Part shown: positions 1-14,600 of the stretch, in pieces
Layout of the letters: every line of letters begins with the position of its first letter
How positions within the stretch are numbered: position 1 is the first letter of the stretch
Origin: Cloeon dipterum
Taxonomy: Eukaryota > Arthropoda > Insecta > Ephemeroptera > Baetidae
NCBI RefSeq assembly: GCF_949628265.1
Contig: NC_088786.1
Coordinates: 18,807,681-18,871,680, forward strand
Length of the DNA: 64,000 bases
Direction: 5' to 3'
Program-made: the position numbers and the translations under genes
Notes under the pieces: model-generated
What the model was told of the DNA's origin: nothing
Database searches by the model: none
The model's input: the letters and a program-made list of their open reading frames with translations, nothing else

Positions 1-3000
1 AATGTCTTGAAAATGAGGATGGAGCGTGGGAGGAAAATTATCATTTTTTCACTCATTTATTTTATTTAATTTTATTCAGCAACAAGTTCAGTTGATCGAT
101 TAAAAAAAACGGCAGGTAACAATTCTGTGTTGCAGTTAAAGCACTGCTGATGAGGCCTGCGGGGCTGTTCAGCTAGTTTTGGAAGAAAATATTAGTCTTA
201 ATTTGGACTGTTAAGCACTATCAAAAGTTCAACATTAAAAATATATGTTACCCACGCCAACTGCTGGGCTAAAATTTAGCTTAGGCCGCCTCAAAATCGG
301 GCGGCTTGAGATGTTTAGATTTTAGGTATCCTCACAAGTGAATTGATTTCAACAGTTCCCCAATTCAAATTTCTAGCTCATGGGAAAACCATTAACTTAA
401 ATTCCCGGTTGCATACCATGCCGCGTGTACGATAAATAAAAGAAAAGCAATTTTAGCAGCGATTTAATTACATTAGCTGACCCTAATAGTGCGAAATGCG
501 GCTGGCACGTTTCACAAAAGAGAGTTGTGTGTGTGTATTAAAAAGTCGCCGGTCGCCGCCTACTACTCGGCGGCATATAACTACTCTAATAACATTCGAG
601 AGACCGATATACACAACGAAAGAACCGCGCCTCTGATCAGAAAAAGCGCTTTCAAGGCGATTACGCCGAGCATTGAAAGCTCGCTCGATTTTGCCCGCGC
701 CGCGTTTCCTGCCTCACGTTGCTTCTTGCGCAACAGCCAACTGCAAATTGAGAATTATCCAAGTTGCAACCGCTGAAACTAATCGCCGGTGCTGACTGCC
801 GAGAGACACACTCATGTCACCCGCAATTGTGCGCCAATTACGTGTGCGAGAAGCCCTTTGGTTCCACTTTTGCTTCTGCGTCTGACGCGCTTGATTCGCT
901 CCACGTCCCATTCCTCGATTCGCCAGAAAACGAATTGTGGGATAATCGCATTACTTTATCTGTGTTTAGTGCCTCTCACTTTGATATTTGGATACTTATT
1001 ATAAAAAAATATCTACTCAGTCCAAAATGAAAATATATAATTTTGATTCACATTTTGTGCGTCTCGTTTTTTCCACAGCCGTTTTTTCCTAAAAAATGAC
1101 ATTTTTAGATGATGGACGTTTTCTTTAGTTTTTTTCTTAAACTCATGTAAAGTGTGGCTCAAAAGTTTAGAATGAACAAATAATTCCTTACGTGATCGAA
1201 ATATTATTCTTTATTCCATTTCTAGATATTATTTACTCATTAAAATTACATCACGCTGCTAGGCTCTATTCGATTAAAAATCCAGTCAATACAGACCTTT
1301 AAAAATAAATAGATTGTAGGACAGCATAATTTTTGATACTAAACTTTTCATCAAGAAATCTGATTGAGCTATTAAGAAATAAAACAAAAGGTCACCCGCC
1401 GTGTGTATTATTTAAAATCATTCCTTTGGTCAGCCGGTTTCTAATTTGTAATTGTATATTATTAGAGTGTGCGAGCCATTCTAGCTTCCAGACGTGTTTA
1501 CATTTGGCAAATTAAGGTATTTTAACTTCCAAAATGAGCGAAAAGGTGCACTTCTAGGTCAAATTATTATGTGAAATTTTAAAAGTTATAAAATAGATTT
1601 GTGGCCTACTGGCATGTAATTACGCTATTTATCGAACCGAGTTGTGTGATAATGTGATTCATGGCGGGCTGAAAGGTGGCGTTTTCGTTTCCGATCAGAT
1701 TTGCTCGGTGATGCATGAAAAGCGTGTTAGGAAAGGGAAGTGCCTGCGCGCCGCGGTAAAAGTGCCAAAGGAATGAGGTCTCGCTCGGCCAGAATCGGAA
1801 GAAAGTGTCACCTTGAGAGTTGGCCAGGCTATGCTGTGCATAATAATTTAGGTCTCGTCGCGAATTACTCCTCCTGGGAAATCAATTCAAAGAGCACAGA
1901 GACTAATTACAGCTTTTTCTTTTGTGTCTCTCACACACAGAACTGCTCTCATTGCGATTGTAAATTGCTTCGAGCATCAGCTGAATTATTTCGCTGCTCA
2001 CAAGAAGAAGGAACCTAATACTACGAAAAATTTGATTTTTTCAGAGTTTGAAATTAGATGAAAATGTTCCATAATGAACATTTTCTGTTATTCACGGATT
2101 TTGAGTTATGGATGTTCAAGTCTCGATTTTTTGCGACTTTCTACGGGTGTAAAAACTACTACACCAGGTTATAATTTTAATTTAAAAATAAAAAAAAATG
2201 AATTGCACAAGGTTACGAGTTCAAATGAATAATAAAATAAGTGCTAGAGCAAAAGCCTTGCCAAATTTAGAAAGCTGAAATGAAATTTGTAATTTTTATA
2301 GTGCATTCTGATAAATATTTTTCTTACCCATTTCACGGTAAAGCTGCTTTAAAAAGTAACTCGTAATTTCCAGCAAGTTAAACAACCCGCAAAAATCGAA
2401 ATAACATAAAACAAAGCTTGATTTTATGTATTCTATCTTATAAAAAATTGAAACAGTGCTACAAGCCGTTACATTCCTGCACGCGATATTCATAGAATAT
2501 GTTTCTGTTGGACGTCAAGAACTTAACCAAAATAATGAAAAGTATTCATCATTCGATTCGTCTCGCTGCGCAGATTCTAAAAATATATAAATTTTTCATG
2601 TTAAAATTAGATCCATTTTCAATATACTCTGGTCGTTCTTTCAATAATTTATTTGACTTTTAAATTACGGAGGCATGGATCTAGCGAACCATAAATATCG
2701 GGAACTATTCCTTTGGCAAATTTATCATCTTTTATTTAAAACTATCAAATGTATCTTATGTATCAAATAATCTAGTCTTTGTTCCATAAATCTTCTTGCG
2801 AAAAATTTGCAACTTTAGCTTTACTTTAACATCACTATGAGACTCAGAAATGAGAAGATTTTGCCATGAAGATATGATTTGACGCCTTAACATAGTAACA
2901 CTCATTTGTATGGTAAATATGAAAGTTTTCTCAATCAGCAACAAAAACCGAGTCAGTGCTGGCTGAAATGCACAATCAAAAAGAAAATGATTCGCGTCTG

Positions 3001-5369
3001 AGAATGAGTGTTGAAATTATCTCTGTAGCAAAATATCACGCGGCAGGCGCATCTCAAAGGATTATTTGCATTTTAATGAAAATATTCGACATGGCCCGTT
3101 ACTTTTCATAACAAACACATTCATTCAACGACAAGGTGTTGAGCAATATGCGAACAGCGAATTTGCGAGCGGACAATAGAGTGCCCTGGGGTTACGAGAT
3201 GAAGAACTTGAAGATGCTCGGCTCCGTCGCTAATCAGAGATTGATGCGTAAATGTAAGCCGACAGAAGAGCTGAATTAATTAGCACGCATGGCTTGTTTG
3301 CATCATTTTGCTCCGGTGGCCACTGACGAAATGCGCTCGTCACTTTGAGATAGTTTCGCAAATTGAAATATTTCAAGTGAGTGAAAATTACGAAGCAAAG
3401 AAACTTCTGACTAAAAAACAGAAATAAATTAAATTTTTTAACTTCTAAGGTTTATTGTTGCAAAAACACGAGAAAACAATCATTAAATAAAAATAATGTC
3501 TTCTCTCGCAAAGTTAAACAGTGACCTGGAATTGTTTTAGCTATTTCCCAATATTTTAGGTATAGAGAGATAATAATGGTTTTTGTACACTATTTCAGTT
3601 CCCAGATCCACATTAAAAGAGAATAAAAAAATGCAACTAATAAATATCAAAACTTTTAGCAGGTCAGCATTTCGAGGAAAATTTTTCCATTATGATATCA
3701 CAAATGTTTTAACCAATTGCTACATTTCACGCATGTCACCATAATAATCGAGCAAAGATGAAAAAAACTTTCAATTAGAATTTAGTTATTTCATTTACAT
3801 GACTGTCCGACGTGCATTTTGATGGGAAATTAAATCGTGATTTTAAGTGTATATACCTCATTGGCGAAATCATCTCCTAAAAAATTTCCAATACAGCTTC
3901 AAGGAGAGATTTCAACTAAACCGACATAGATTTGTTTTATTTTCAACCATATTTCATACTCCCGCGAAAACATTGAGTAACGCTACCGACAATAAAATTT
4001 AATAGCTGCAAATTAGAATAACACGAGAACTGGTAGAAAAGTAATTGCACTTTTTGCACGTTCACATCCTGTTGTAGGATATGGACAGTCTGCTTGTGAC
4101 GCAACATCGGCGAGCAGTGAAATGTAGCATTGAAAGTTAATAAGGTGGTGCCGCGCACCGAGTTTGTACTTGACGACTAATTGAATAGTAGGAGGCTGGC
4201 AGGCTGGCTTATCATTAAATAACACCAATGTGCATTTGAGTTATTTGATTTGTGTTGCTCCACCTTCGCAAAGACTGAACAGCACGAAGTTGACGAGGGA
4301 CTGAAAGCGCGGCACTCTTTTGTGGTGCACGCGATCCAAAACGTACATACAGCTTGACTTGAGAATAGTTAATGATATTTATCAGGTGTGTTTCTGACGA
4401 TTGTCTGCATTCAGAAAGAGTGATATCAATCAACTGCATTTACATGTAGAACAAACATGCACTGTTAAATAATTGTTCAAGGTGATTGCATTCAAATAAA
4501 ATAAATCGTTTGCTTTTACGGAATGGTACCTCTGTTTTCCAATACCATTATTAGACATTGTTTGATAAAAAGATAACAAATTTCTTAAGGAATAGTTCCT
4601 TTTATTTTTGGTTCGCTAGATCTACGCCTCCGTAATTTAAAAGTAACTAATTATTATAGCAAATTCCAAGAAAAGTGTTTTGATTAAAATAACTCAATAT
4701 TTGGAATCTGCTCAGAGAGACGAATCAAATGATGTGCCATATATTCACAAAATTGAACTTGATTATGGCTATATTTCAATTTTTGGGGGTTGCATAACTT
4801 GTTAGCAAATAAGAGTTAATGTTTCCTGTAAGCTGATTACATATTTTCCATTTTTGACATATTCTGATAACAATAATGTAAATTCTGTTTTCTAGAAAAA
4901 AAAATACGAATAAAGAGGAAATATTTTCTCTTTTCTAGAGCAAAATGAAATAATTTTTATGGATGTAAAATTTTGTCAGTATTAAAAAGTGCTAAATTTC
5001 GTGAAAAATCCCATTTCTTATTCACATTACCAAACGTTTCCGATCCATTCGATCAGCGTATCAAAAATACTAATCCAAATGTAGCAAGCAGTAGTAAGAA
5101 GCATGTTTGCCATTAATTTTGGAGGAAATAAAAATTCTAGTCTGCGTCCTTCATGCTAAATGCCATAATTGCTGATTAGTGAATAGCAAAGCCGAAATTG
5201 TATGAGAAAAGGCGAGCACGCGGGGCGCGAATTAAACTTCTGTGCTAATACACATAACGTGTGTGCAAGCGCCAAGGTCGGAAAGTGAGTGGCAAAAGGT
5301 GGGATACCTTTTTCTCGGACCTGCCCTTCTCCGCGCGCACGCCGCGCTCAAGAAAGAGTCGAGCTGTGT
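1..5369. other. Upstream intergenic DNA of the chitin deacetylase gene
   Basis: I see no credible coding exon here. All open frames are under 100 codons, lack family similarity and overlap frames on the other strand. The block is AT-rich with scattered CpG. Its one clear structure is the inverted-repeat element at about 2,547-4,734, listed separately. The last kilobase probably contains promoter DNA of the gene starting at 5,486. Confidence 0.6.
2547..4734. mobile_element. Candidate non-autonomous inverted-repeat element (about 2.2 kb)
   Basis: The segment at about 2,547-2,750 reappears as a diverged reverse complement at about 4,540-4,734. Matching blocks include GATTCGTCTC near the outer ends, CTTTTAAATTACGGAGGC, ATCTAGCGAACC and GGAACTATTCCTT in the same order. 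The arms are roughly 200 bp and enclose about 1.8 kb of AT-rich DNA with no open frame longer than 71 codons. I saw no clear target-site duplication. A decayed MITE, a foldback element or an inverted segmental duplication all fit. I assign no superfamily. Confidence 0.6.
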
Positions 5370-5375
5370 TCAGTT
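5370..5375 (+). promoter_or_regulatory. Possible initiator of the chitin deacetylase gene
   Basis: TCAGTT matches the arthropod initiator consensus (TCAKTY) about 115 bp upstream of the start codon at 5,486, inside a GC-richer stretch. A second match, TCAGTC, lies at 5,421-5,426. No good TATA box or downstream promoter element was found at the expected spacing. Transcription may start elsewhere, so this is weak. Confidence 0.2.
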
Positions 5376-5485
5376 GGCCGTCGTCTGTGGCTCATGGTGC
5401 GTCGGCTCGGTGTGCTCTGATCAGTCAGCTGGTGCCGCAGATCTACTCACTTCACCCCCGAGGACCAACCCGACACCGCACCAAC

Positions 5486-5537
5486 ATGAACGTAATCGGC
5501 ACTTGCCTTCTGGCTGCCGTGCTTTTCGCCACTGCCG
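5486..5537 (+). CDS. Cda5: Cda5 exon 1: signal peptide
   Basis: ATG at 5,486 sits in a good insect start context (CCAAC before ATG). It opens a 17-residue hydrophobic leader (MNVIGTCLLAAVLFATA) that runs to the donor at G|GTGAGT. The next exon supplies EFQAEAQRRR, so signal cleavage is expected near the exon junction. The split codon (G plus AG) restores frame exactly at 40,178. No other upstream ATG gives a hydrophobic leader in this frame. Confidence 0.85.
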
Positions 5538-8500
5538 GTGAGTACCGCCTGAAAATTTTGTAATATTTTATTATATTTTTAATTCCTTTCCCTGTGGGTA
5601 AGGGATGTTTCATCAGGCCTTAGAAAAAAGGGGTCCCATCAATAAAATGGAGCCTGAGATTAAATTTGGGTTCTCATCCGCCTTATATTTACGATAATAT
5701 CCTAATGTTACATTATTTTTTACATGTTCCGTCATAAATTCCAAATTTTTTGACAAAGGAATTTATGGAAGGAAAATTAGCATAATTTTTAAAATGATAA
5801 AGAGAAAAATAAAGTTTTTCATTCCATTTATGCATAGAGATTTTAATTTTCCTATTTAACATAAATTACAAAATTAGAATTTCCCTTAGCTATTAAAAAA
5901 TTCGAGGATTTTTTCAAATGAGATGCGAAATTCGTTCTAATTTCTTGGCATTGCTCGGAGGAAGTGTCGTGTTTCGTTTGGTTGCCGTTTCATGCAAATG
6001 CGAGAAATTTCAAAGTCTAAGTCAAACTGCAAGGATGCACGCCGGCGAGCGAGGCCGCAAACCTAGTCTCCCAAATCTCCTCTATTTGCATTTCTCACAA
6101 TCAGAGGACTCGGTGCTGTTTGCCCCGCGAAAATGTTTGATTTCGGGCCAGACGACCGGAATCGAAAGTGTAAACAGCGTGAAATTATAACATGTGTGCG
6201 CGAGAGAAAAACGGAGAGTCGAACGAAAGAGAAAGAGTGAGCAAGCAGTCGGCGATTATAGACGTGAAATGAAAAATCGCGCGCGAGCACAATTTTATTT
6301 GCCCCAGTTTTATAAAACGCCGCTCCAGTTCAGCGGAGGCAGAAAAAGTTGTTTTCTACCTCCCCGATTTGAATAATGGTAAAACGTGATTATTGAAAAA
6401 TTCTGCAATTATTGGAAAATTTCTTACCGCTTTGAGTTTTGCCTTTTCCCCTGACAAAATCTAATACAGCCATCGGCAGCTGTTGCGCACGTGCATGCAG
6501 ATGTGAAAATTAATTCAAACCCGATTCGGCGGCAGTGAAAGGCTTTTCCTGCGTGCACGCTTTTCTTTCGGGCGTATGTTAAGTCACCGCGCGCGATTTT
6601 TTATCAGCGCCAACTGAATGAGAGAAAGAAGGTCTCCGCACGGCGTTTTGTTCGTAATCCCAGTGGGTGAAGTAATTTTTCGCACTCTGGCTCGTGAAAA
6701 ATTATGCAGTCACTCAAAAGCTTGCACTTTCAAACAGCCAGGGGCGTCTGGTGATTTAAATATCTTATTTTAACTATGAAAAATGAGTGTACCAGGAAAT
6801 TATGGTCACTTAAAATCCCAGAGATCAAAACCTGGCTAATTCTATTTTGATCAACACTAATGTTTGACGAAGATATTAAAATGAATTTCCCAATTCGGTG
6901 TTATGAGCTAATCAACAAGCTGTTGCTGCGCCTCTGGCCAGGTCAACGACAGCTTTTAGCGCATGCAAATCTGGCTTTGCAAGAGGAGTGGCACTTGTTG
7001 TTTCAGCCACAGCCAATTTAATCTAGGCCGTTTGATTTGCATTTGGTCATTTGTCAACTCGCTGACACAACGTAGATAATTGCCACCAAACCTTTCAATT
7101 GTCAAGTAAAATTGTCTTCAATGCACCTCCGTTTCAAGGCAGTGGGAAAAAGAACGTCTCAAATAAGGCAGTGAGACAGAGACCTTCAGCATCTTTTTTC
7201 CAAATAAGAGAGTTGAGACACATCAGACACGTCACCTTTGCTTTTGCTTGACCAAAATCCAATCGAGCGAAAGCGCCGACAAATTGTTATTAGTCAAATT
7301 AATATAAAATAAAAGGCGGCACAGCACTGGTTTTCAAGGTTGGCGATTTGGCCTACAGCCCGTAGCGAAATCGGCTTAATTCTTGTGTCTGCGTCTGGTC
7401 TGCGCACGAGTAGCGTGCCTTACTGGCCCAGTTGAGTTTCACTGATTTTTACATAACATATGGAACGCAAAGAGGGAAAAGCGACAAGAAGTAGTGACTC
7501 TCACGCGGAGAGGAAATTTAATGCCGATATTGTGTCGACCAAGTGCGGAGAACAGGTAGCGTGTGTGTTTACCGCCGCGCACTGCTGACATTTCATCCAC
7601 TCTCGGCGCGGAATAAGAACGAGAGCTACTTATTTGAAAGCCCGGCATTTGACCGCACGCCGAGAGTGAGAATTGAATCCGCTCGGAAAATGGGATGCAT
7701 TCCCAGGCAGGTCAATGTCGATCGAGGGGAAATTTCTTCTCTTCGCCCACTTGCCTCTGCTGCTGAGTGGCGCCGGAATTTATGGAATTTTGCTATTAAT
7801 TTGCATTTGGAAGTCCGTATAGGAGTGAAATTTATGCCATATCAAATGCGGGCTGTCCGATTAAAAAAATGCCACTCGAGATGTAGACTTAATTTGCGAG
7901 TTTAATGAATGAGCGTCGAAATGAGTTTAACAAAAAATATTGTGAATCTTTGGTCAGTCCATAGTAAGGGGGACATTCGACAGATTTCAACAGAAAATCT
8001 AATTTGCTAAATCAGTGGAATTTGTTGCAAAAAAATCAAGGATATTTATACCTCAAACCCCCCAAAATCATTGCTGCTAATGCATAAAAACTAATTTCTA
8101 AGGATTCGCAGTTGAAGCCAAAATCAACCTAGGTAATTCATCAACTTTAAATTATTTTAATCATTTGGTACCTGAAATTCACCATATATTTTGCTGGCTG
8201 TGAACTTAAATTATTTTTCAATATATCTAAAATTCTTAAAAAATCATTCTGACAATTAACAGAAAGCAAAAGCGCCGCGATCTAGCGCAGTATCCTATTT
8301 TATTATACTGTAAAATGCAAATGAATTGATGCCTTCAGTCCCTTGATTTCTAACCACGCCGTCCATCGTCTCGAATCAGGGCAATTTCCCTTATATTTCA
8401 GCTCTTGAACTCGTCTCTGCGTCGACAGTGAGAAGAAAGAATCAATACTGTCGAAGACAATCACACGGAAATTTTGCTTTCTCTGCATGCACCTTCCCTA

Positions 8501-11500
8501 TTGTCTTTCTTTCGCCTTTTCGCATGCAAACCGCTTATCACGCGTGCACATTTTTTTCTCTCCTTCTCATTCTCTCCGACGTAAATAACTGCCATTTCAT
8601 GCACACTCTCGCAGCCCAGCCGAGAGAGTTAATGAATTAAACAAATTAAGCGCTGGTGGTTAACAGAGCGTTTCTTGCTTCCTCTATTGTTTGACCAACG
8701 CTGAGAGCATGAATGTGCGGCCACTGGTCCTATTCTTCTAGCAGGCGACAAATTTGGGAGGTGTCTTCGTGACGCCAACATTCATGGCCCAGAACGTCTC
8801 CCTGAGCCGAATAAGTAACGTTAAGAACCTTCACGAATGAAAACCAACTTGTCGTGGATTTCACAATTTGCTCTCTTTCTATTCTTCATGCTCCGCGTAA
8901 TCCTTATCTGAACATTTTTTTGCCTTTTTTCTCCGCCTCTATCCTTATTTAACTACTTCCTTGTTCTATTTTTAAGTTGAAGCAAATTTCTATTAAATAA
9001 AATAATTAATTAATTCTAACGCATAAAAAATTAACATAAATATTGAAGTAACGGTAGAATTTAAATTTTCTTCTCAAAAAATCCCTCGTGGCCACCCATC
9101 CTAATTAAACTTTGCGCGGAGCCATTACGCCAATACGAATTAGCTTAACTATATCAAAATGTTTAAGACTGCAAAATAAAGGATTTTAAATAGATCAAGG
9201 TAGCTGTAAGGTGTATTTACTCGCTTGAAGACTTGGTTTGTTTGGTTTAAATTAGATTTGCGGCTTTTAAAGCGAGTGAATCTACAAATTCGTTAAAATT
9301 AATTTGCCTTGTCATTTCCGCCGGCCGTGATCGATTTCTAAAAGATGCAGTGTGATTTACTCAGTCAGCAAAACGCAAACAGTGCCTGCGGAGAGTCGAA
9401 CGCACGCATCACTCGTGAAATCCGAGCCGCTGAATGAATTATGGCGCGATTGTGATTATTTGCCTCCGCGATGCAGGCAGCGTGCGCGTGGCCGCCGCGC
9501 TGAGGAAAGAGAAGCTAAGAAGAAATTGTCTTTCTCTTCTCTCATTCACTCTCTTCGCCGGCCGAGCAAGATAAACGAGGTTTCTAGCTCCAGTGCCGCT
9601 GAATCGAGGTTATTACCTCCAATCTTCCTGCAGACGGGTGTGGGAACTTTGCATCTTCATCTCGAGTGTGCAATGCGCGGCTCATTACGCGTCGCGTTAG
9701 TTGCACCACGTTTTTGCGAATTCGCGGCATCATCCAAGACTGGGGCAAGGTCGGACGCTCGCACGTGGTAACGGCACCCGTCCTTTGGAGAAGGAAGCAT
9801 TATTTGGAAAATTTTTATTTAAAAAAGGCAGCTAATTGACGACGTTTGAACATCTTTGCATTTTTGTTTGTTTTTTCGATCGTGTTGTTGATGTGAAAAT
9901 GGAGGTCGAGCAGTATTAATTTTGACTCGTTGAAAACGAGAGTCGTTACTTGCATAAATTTAGCCTTAAATGGGAAAAAGTGCTGCCATTAACTCGAAAC
10001 TGCCTCGGCTCATCTGCACGATGTCTACACTGAATTAGCGTGACATAATTAAAAAACTCTTTTAAGCTGTCTCTACTGTTGACATTTATTTGAGAGGAAT
10101 TTTTCAGGCCATAATGAATTCCAAATAAGTTTAAGCCATATTATGCTTTAGAAATTCCAAAAAATTATCTCAGCCTGCAATTTCGATGATTTGCGATCAA
10201 TTTCGCAAAGGCCTTTTGCCAAACGAAGTAACAAAAAGCTCACGACTTGGTTTGTTCCTTAACAACAAAATCGAAACAAAGGCACATCACTGGAAATTGT
10301 TTTCGGAGCGTCACCTTGTAGTTATTTATTTTCGTTACCGCAATATTCCAATTTTCTCGGGAGATCGAAACTGTAGTCGTGCCTGTCAAGTCATTCCATT
10401 GTTCTAATTGGGCGATCGCGCACACTCGCCCGTGTGCACGCCGTGGCACAATAGAGGTAATTGGGCTTCTGCTGCAGCACAGCCGTTTGGTCTAATTGGT
10501 CGCACTCTGGTGTTTTTCACACCTTTTACGAGCTGTGCCGACAGGTAGTAGTTGGACGTTTCCGTTTTACAGCGGCAATTCACTCGAATTCAGGTCGAAA
10601 ATCGTGGTGTTTTAATATTATTTCACGTTGCATGATGTGTTAAATTATAGTACAAAAAAGCATATAAATCTTCACGAGAGATGTACGAGAATCAATTAAT
10701 TTCGCTGATTTGTTATTATAAATTATTTAATAATTTATTTAACACGAAGAGTACTATAATAACATAATTATACGAAATAATAAAAAAACACTCAGAATTT
10801 CATATTGGCAGCTTCAAAAAAGTTACAGTAATTTTATCACAGTTCAACAAATGCAAAAGGCAAATCGCAGTTGTTTGTTTTTACAAATTAAAAAGAGGAC
10901 GCCATGACAGGCGTGGCTTGTGAAAACTTGTCTGTTTGGGGAAAAAGGCCGACTTCCAGTTCTGGTCCACAAATAAGCTTCAGTTTAATAATTCAATTTA
11001 GAGTTAAATTTTCCTGCTAACACTGTTAAGAGACTTAAAATTAATATCCAAAAGTGTGACGGCTAAAATTGCCGATTTCTTTCCACGCATTCATATTTGA
11101 GCATGACGAGGATTAATTTAAATAGTGATTTCCACGCCAAAGGAAGTTTAGCGTGATGCAAGATGCTGATAAGGATTAAGAAATATTTTCCTGCTTGCAT
11201 CTAGCACATAAATCGGAGGCCCCGCTTTAATTGGAGCCGGCATGCTGCATGTCAGAGATGGATATCAGTAAGCACATGTGTATAACCGCGAGTCATTGCA
11301 TAAAGGCGCGCGTATTCGCACTCTTGGCCAATCTGACCAACAGCAAATTTTGTGTGTGTGTGTGTGTATTTTTATCGGCGGTCGCGCATCTCGGCAAGCA
11401 ACAAAGAAAAACACGCCGCCGGTCGACCTTGCACGATTGTTTCGGCCAACAATGAGTGCACTTTTGGTTAGCAGTGAAAGTGCTCGCGGTGGAAAACTTG

Positions 11501-11611
11501 CCGGAACCAAACTTTTAATACGAAATACCCAGCCGAGACCTTCAATTATATAAAAGGGTTTTTTTTGTCGGCAAACGAGCATGCAAGGACAACTTTCGTC
11601 GCTCGCCTACC

Positions 11612-11642
<31 letters not shown>

Positions 11643-14600
11643 TAATCAGATTAATTTATCAAAATATTGCTAATGCGGAGCTGGAAGATGAAAGCAGAGT
11701 GTCATCGCACGCTTTTTGTTTGCGAGCTATGCAAAATGAAAATGAGAGTCTCTCCTCAAAGGTTAAAAGACAACGAGGGAATTTTTAGAAATTCACACCG
11801 TGTAGATTATACGCGTGTATAAATTTCCGCTGACAATAAGTAAAAGTAAAATGCTAATGTGCTATGAGAGGCGCGAGCGTCGTTCCGCGTGAAATTTTTT
11901 GCACACAATTAAAGCTAACGCTTAGTTGGAGTGTCACGGCACGAAATTGAAAACGAGATTCGATCATCCAGTTGCGTCACAAGAAAGTGTCAGTCCGAAT
12001 TCGCCACTTCCTTTTCCATAGCCGGGCGTGCGTGAATGTTGGTTGATTTCTCGTCTGGCCGATCCGGCCGATCCGAAAAAAAAACGTGCGGATCAAATCG
12101 CGGTCATGGGCAGCGCACTTTCTTGTCCTAAAATCAACACTCCTCACACTTTGTGCATAATAATGCGTTATTGTTGCTATACGAAACGATAATGGAGGAG
12201 TGACAGACAGGCTCTACACCTCTGTGGTCAGAATGACCGACACTCTTCTTTTAATTCGTACATTGAATGGACCGAGAGTATGATGAAATTTCACTCTTGC
12301 CGCTTCTCCATTTACATTTCACATTGTTTCTATTTTGCTTGCGAAGGATGTGGAGAGGGAAATGTTGCCCTTTGAATTGCAAGGTCGATTTCCTTCATTC
12401 AACGACGGGTTTTGTTGGCCAGAAAATAAAGCACAAATTATTTTTAGCAAGGTTGCAGTTATTAAGTTAAAATAATTAGGGCGATGAATTCGAAATCATT
12501 TTGTTTTTAATTGGTACATTACATGAATTAGTTGAACGTCTATTTTTTATTAAATTAAGAAAATCTTTCTCTGACAATGTTGGCTTAGCAACATTAAGTG
12601 ATTATTTAATTTAATTTTCGTCTCAGGAATAAACGAGATTTTTCGTGTGACATAACTTAAGCTGGGAATACCGCGTAAAAATGTTTCCGATTGTCGGCAT
12701 TGTTGGCGGAAGAGAGCGGCGTGAAATGCGAGCCTTTGTATATCATTTTATCGGTGTGATTTACCTTAGAGCGGCGTCTTTTTATTTTGCTTATCTCGTG
12801 GGAGAAGCCAGCTGCATTATTACATTAAAGCGTCGACGGCTCGACTCACGTAGTCAGGTGTAGGAGAATTTCACTTTTCCTCGCCGAAAATCAGCTGTCT
12901 AATTAAGAACAGCGAGGAGCATCTCTCGCGCGGCTTGCGCAATCAGAGACGCCGCTCGGCGCGCGGACAGATATAAATAACGATTATATTTGTTTCCCAA
13001 CACGAGCGAACTTCCAAATCCAAATAAACGACGACGCTCTTTTCTGGTTAACCTTCGCGTTCCTGTGTCCTCTCGGAAGATTTCGCTGCTTTCGGAAGAC
13101 GCCCGCCCGCGTGTGGCCATTTTTCGAGGCCACACCCTGTCTGCGATTTAATTTGAAATAAAAAGAGAGCAAGTTCGGACCGAAGGAATTTATTATATAT
13201 ACTAACGCGAGCAAAAGTCAAAGGTGAAGGTGGAGTCGGTTTCGCCAGCCACGCCCGAATAAGGACATGACGCGGCTAGACCTTGCACTGTCGCAATTAT
13301 GTATACATGCGCGTGGTGTAAAAAGGAGCGAATTGAAAAAGCAAGATCATTATGGAAAAGGAAGTGACTGCTGAGAACCTTGTCTCGAAATAAATACGAG
13401 CGACGCCCTGCTTCTTGAGCAACCTGAAAAGTCCCTTCCTGAATATAAGCGGTCGGTGACACTCGATCCACTGCGACTTGTTTTGTCAACATCCTTGGGA
13501 AAATCCTCAAAAGTGCTGCTTCCGATCGGCTAAAACGATGAGCTTAATGGACGCCGTAAATTCACATCCAACAGCATCACTGATAAAAAGATGTACACTT
13601 GAAATATTCATACGCAAGCGCTTTGAATATTATGCAAATGCCTCAAATGCGATGAAACTAAAGGGTTGGCACGGAATTCCAAACTCAGAGAGGTCGTAAA
13701 ATTTTGTTGCTTCTTCAGTTTTACAGCTATGTGCGCCTTGTAAATTTTGCACGAAAAATTTAATGAAGCAAATAATCTGAACTTTAATAATCTAGTTTAT
13801 ATCATTTTGAAAATAAATGTTAAATTAACTGTCCCGCCAAATCAGCTGCTAGTCACGAAAAGATTATTATTAAAAAGGATAAACTAAAATCGATGTAAAG
13901 AAAGAAGTCAATATTACAAATTCTACTTCACTCCATTTTTGTCTCTGATTTAAATCAGGCGAAGCCATAAAAGCGTCTTGAGTTAATTTGAAAAGCAAGG
14001 TTCAAGCGTCCCACGCTGAACTTGGCTTGAGCGATGGTCAGAAATAAATATCGGCTTTGCTCTGTCAAGATTACGACGTGTAAGTAAAATGTATGACCAC
14101 GTGGGTGCAACAATTAAAGCAATGAACTTTGCCTCCTCCTCGCCGTGTGCGCGCATGCAAAAGGCATCGATACGAATAAATCAAGCGGCGCCAAGGTTTC
14201 GGAACCCACACCTCGGGGGCGCGGAGGCGGCGGCTGATCCTTTTTCGACCGACACGCCTCGCTGACTAATTTGCCGGATCTGCACAAGAGCAAAATTGTT
14301 TGTTGTCTGTCGCGACAGGGGCGACGTTTTATGCGATGCCAGCCGCCAGATTCGGCCCACGCGCCACTCTGAACCCTCGGCAGCAGGTCGGCAACCCCAA
14401 AGGGTGCTTGACCCAATCACAAAAACCGGATCGAAAAAATGCGTGAGCGCCCATAGAGTCGAATAAAGCTAGCTGATGAGCATGATTCATCCGACGAGAG
14501 CGAGAGTGGATGCATAATCAGCATTCTTCTCCGACTTTTGTCTCCAGCCACGCGAGTTTTGACCCCGCCGAAATTTACGACCGGGTCGTAAAGCGAGAAT

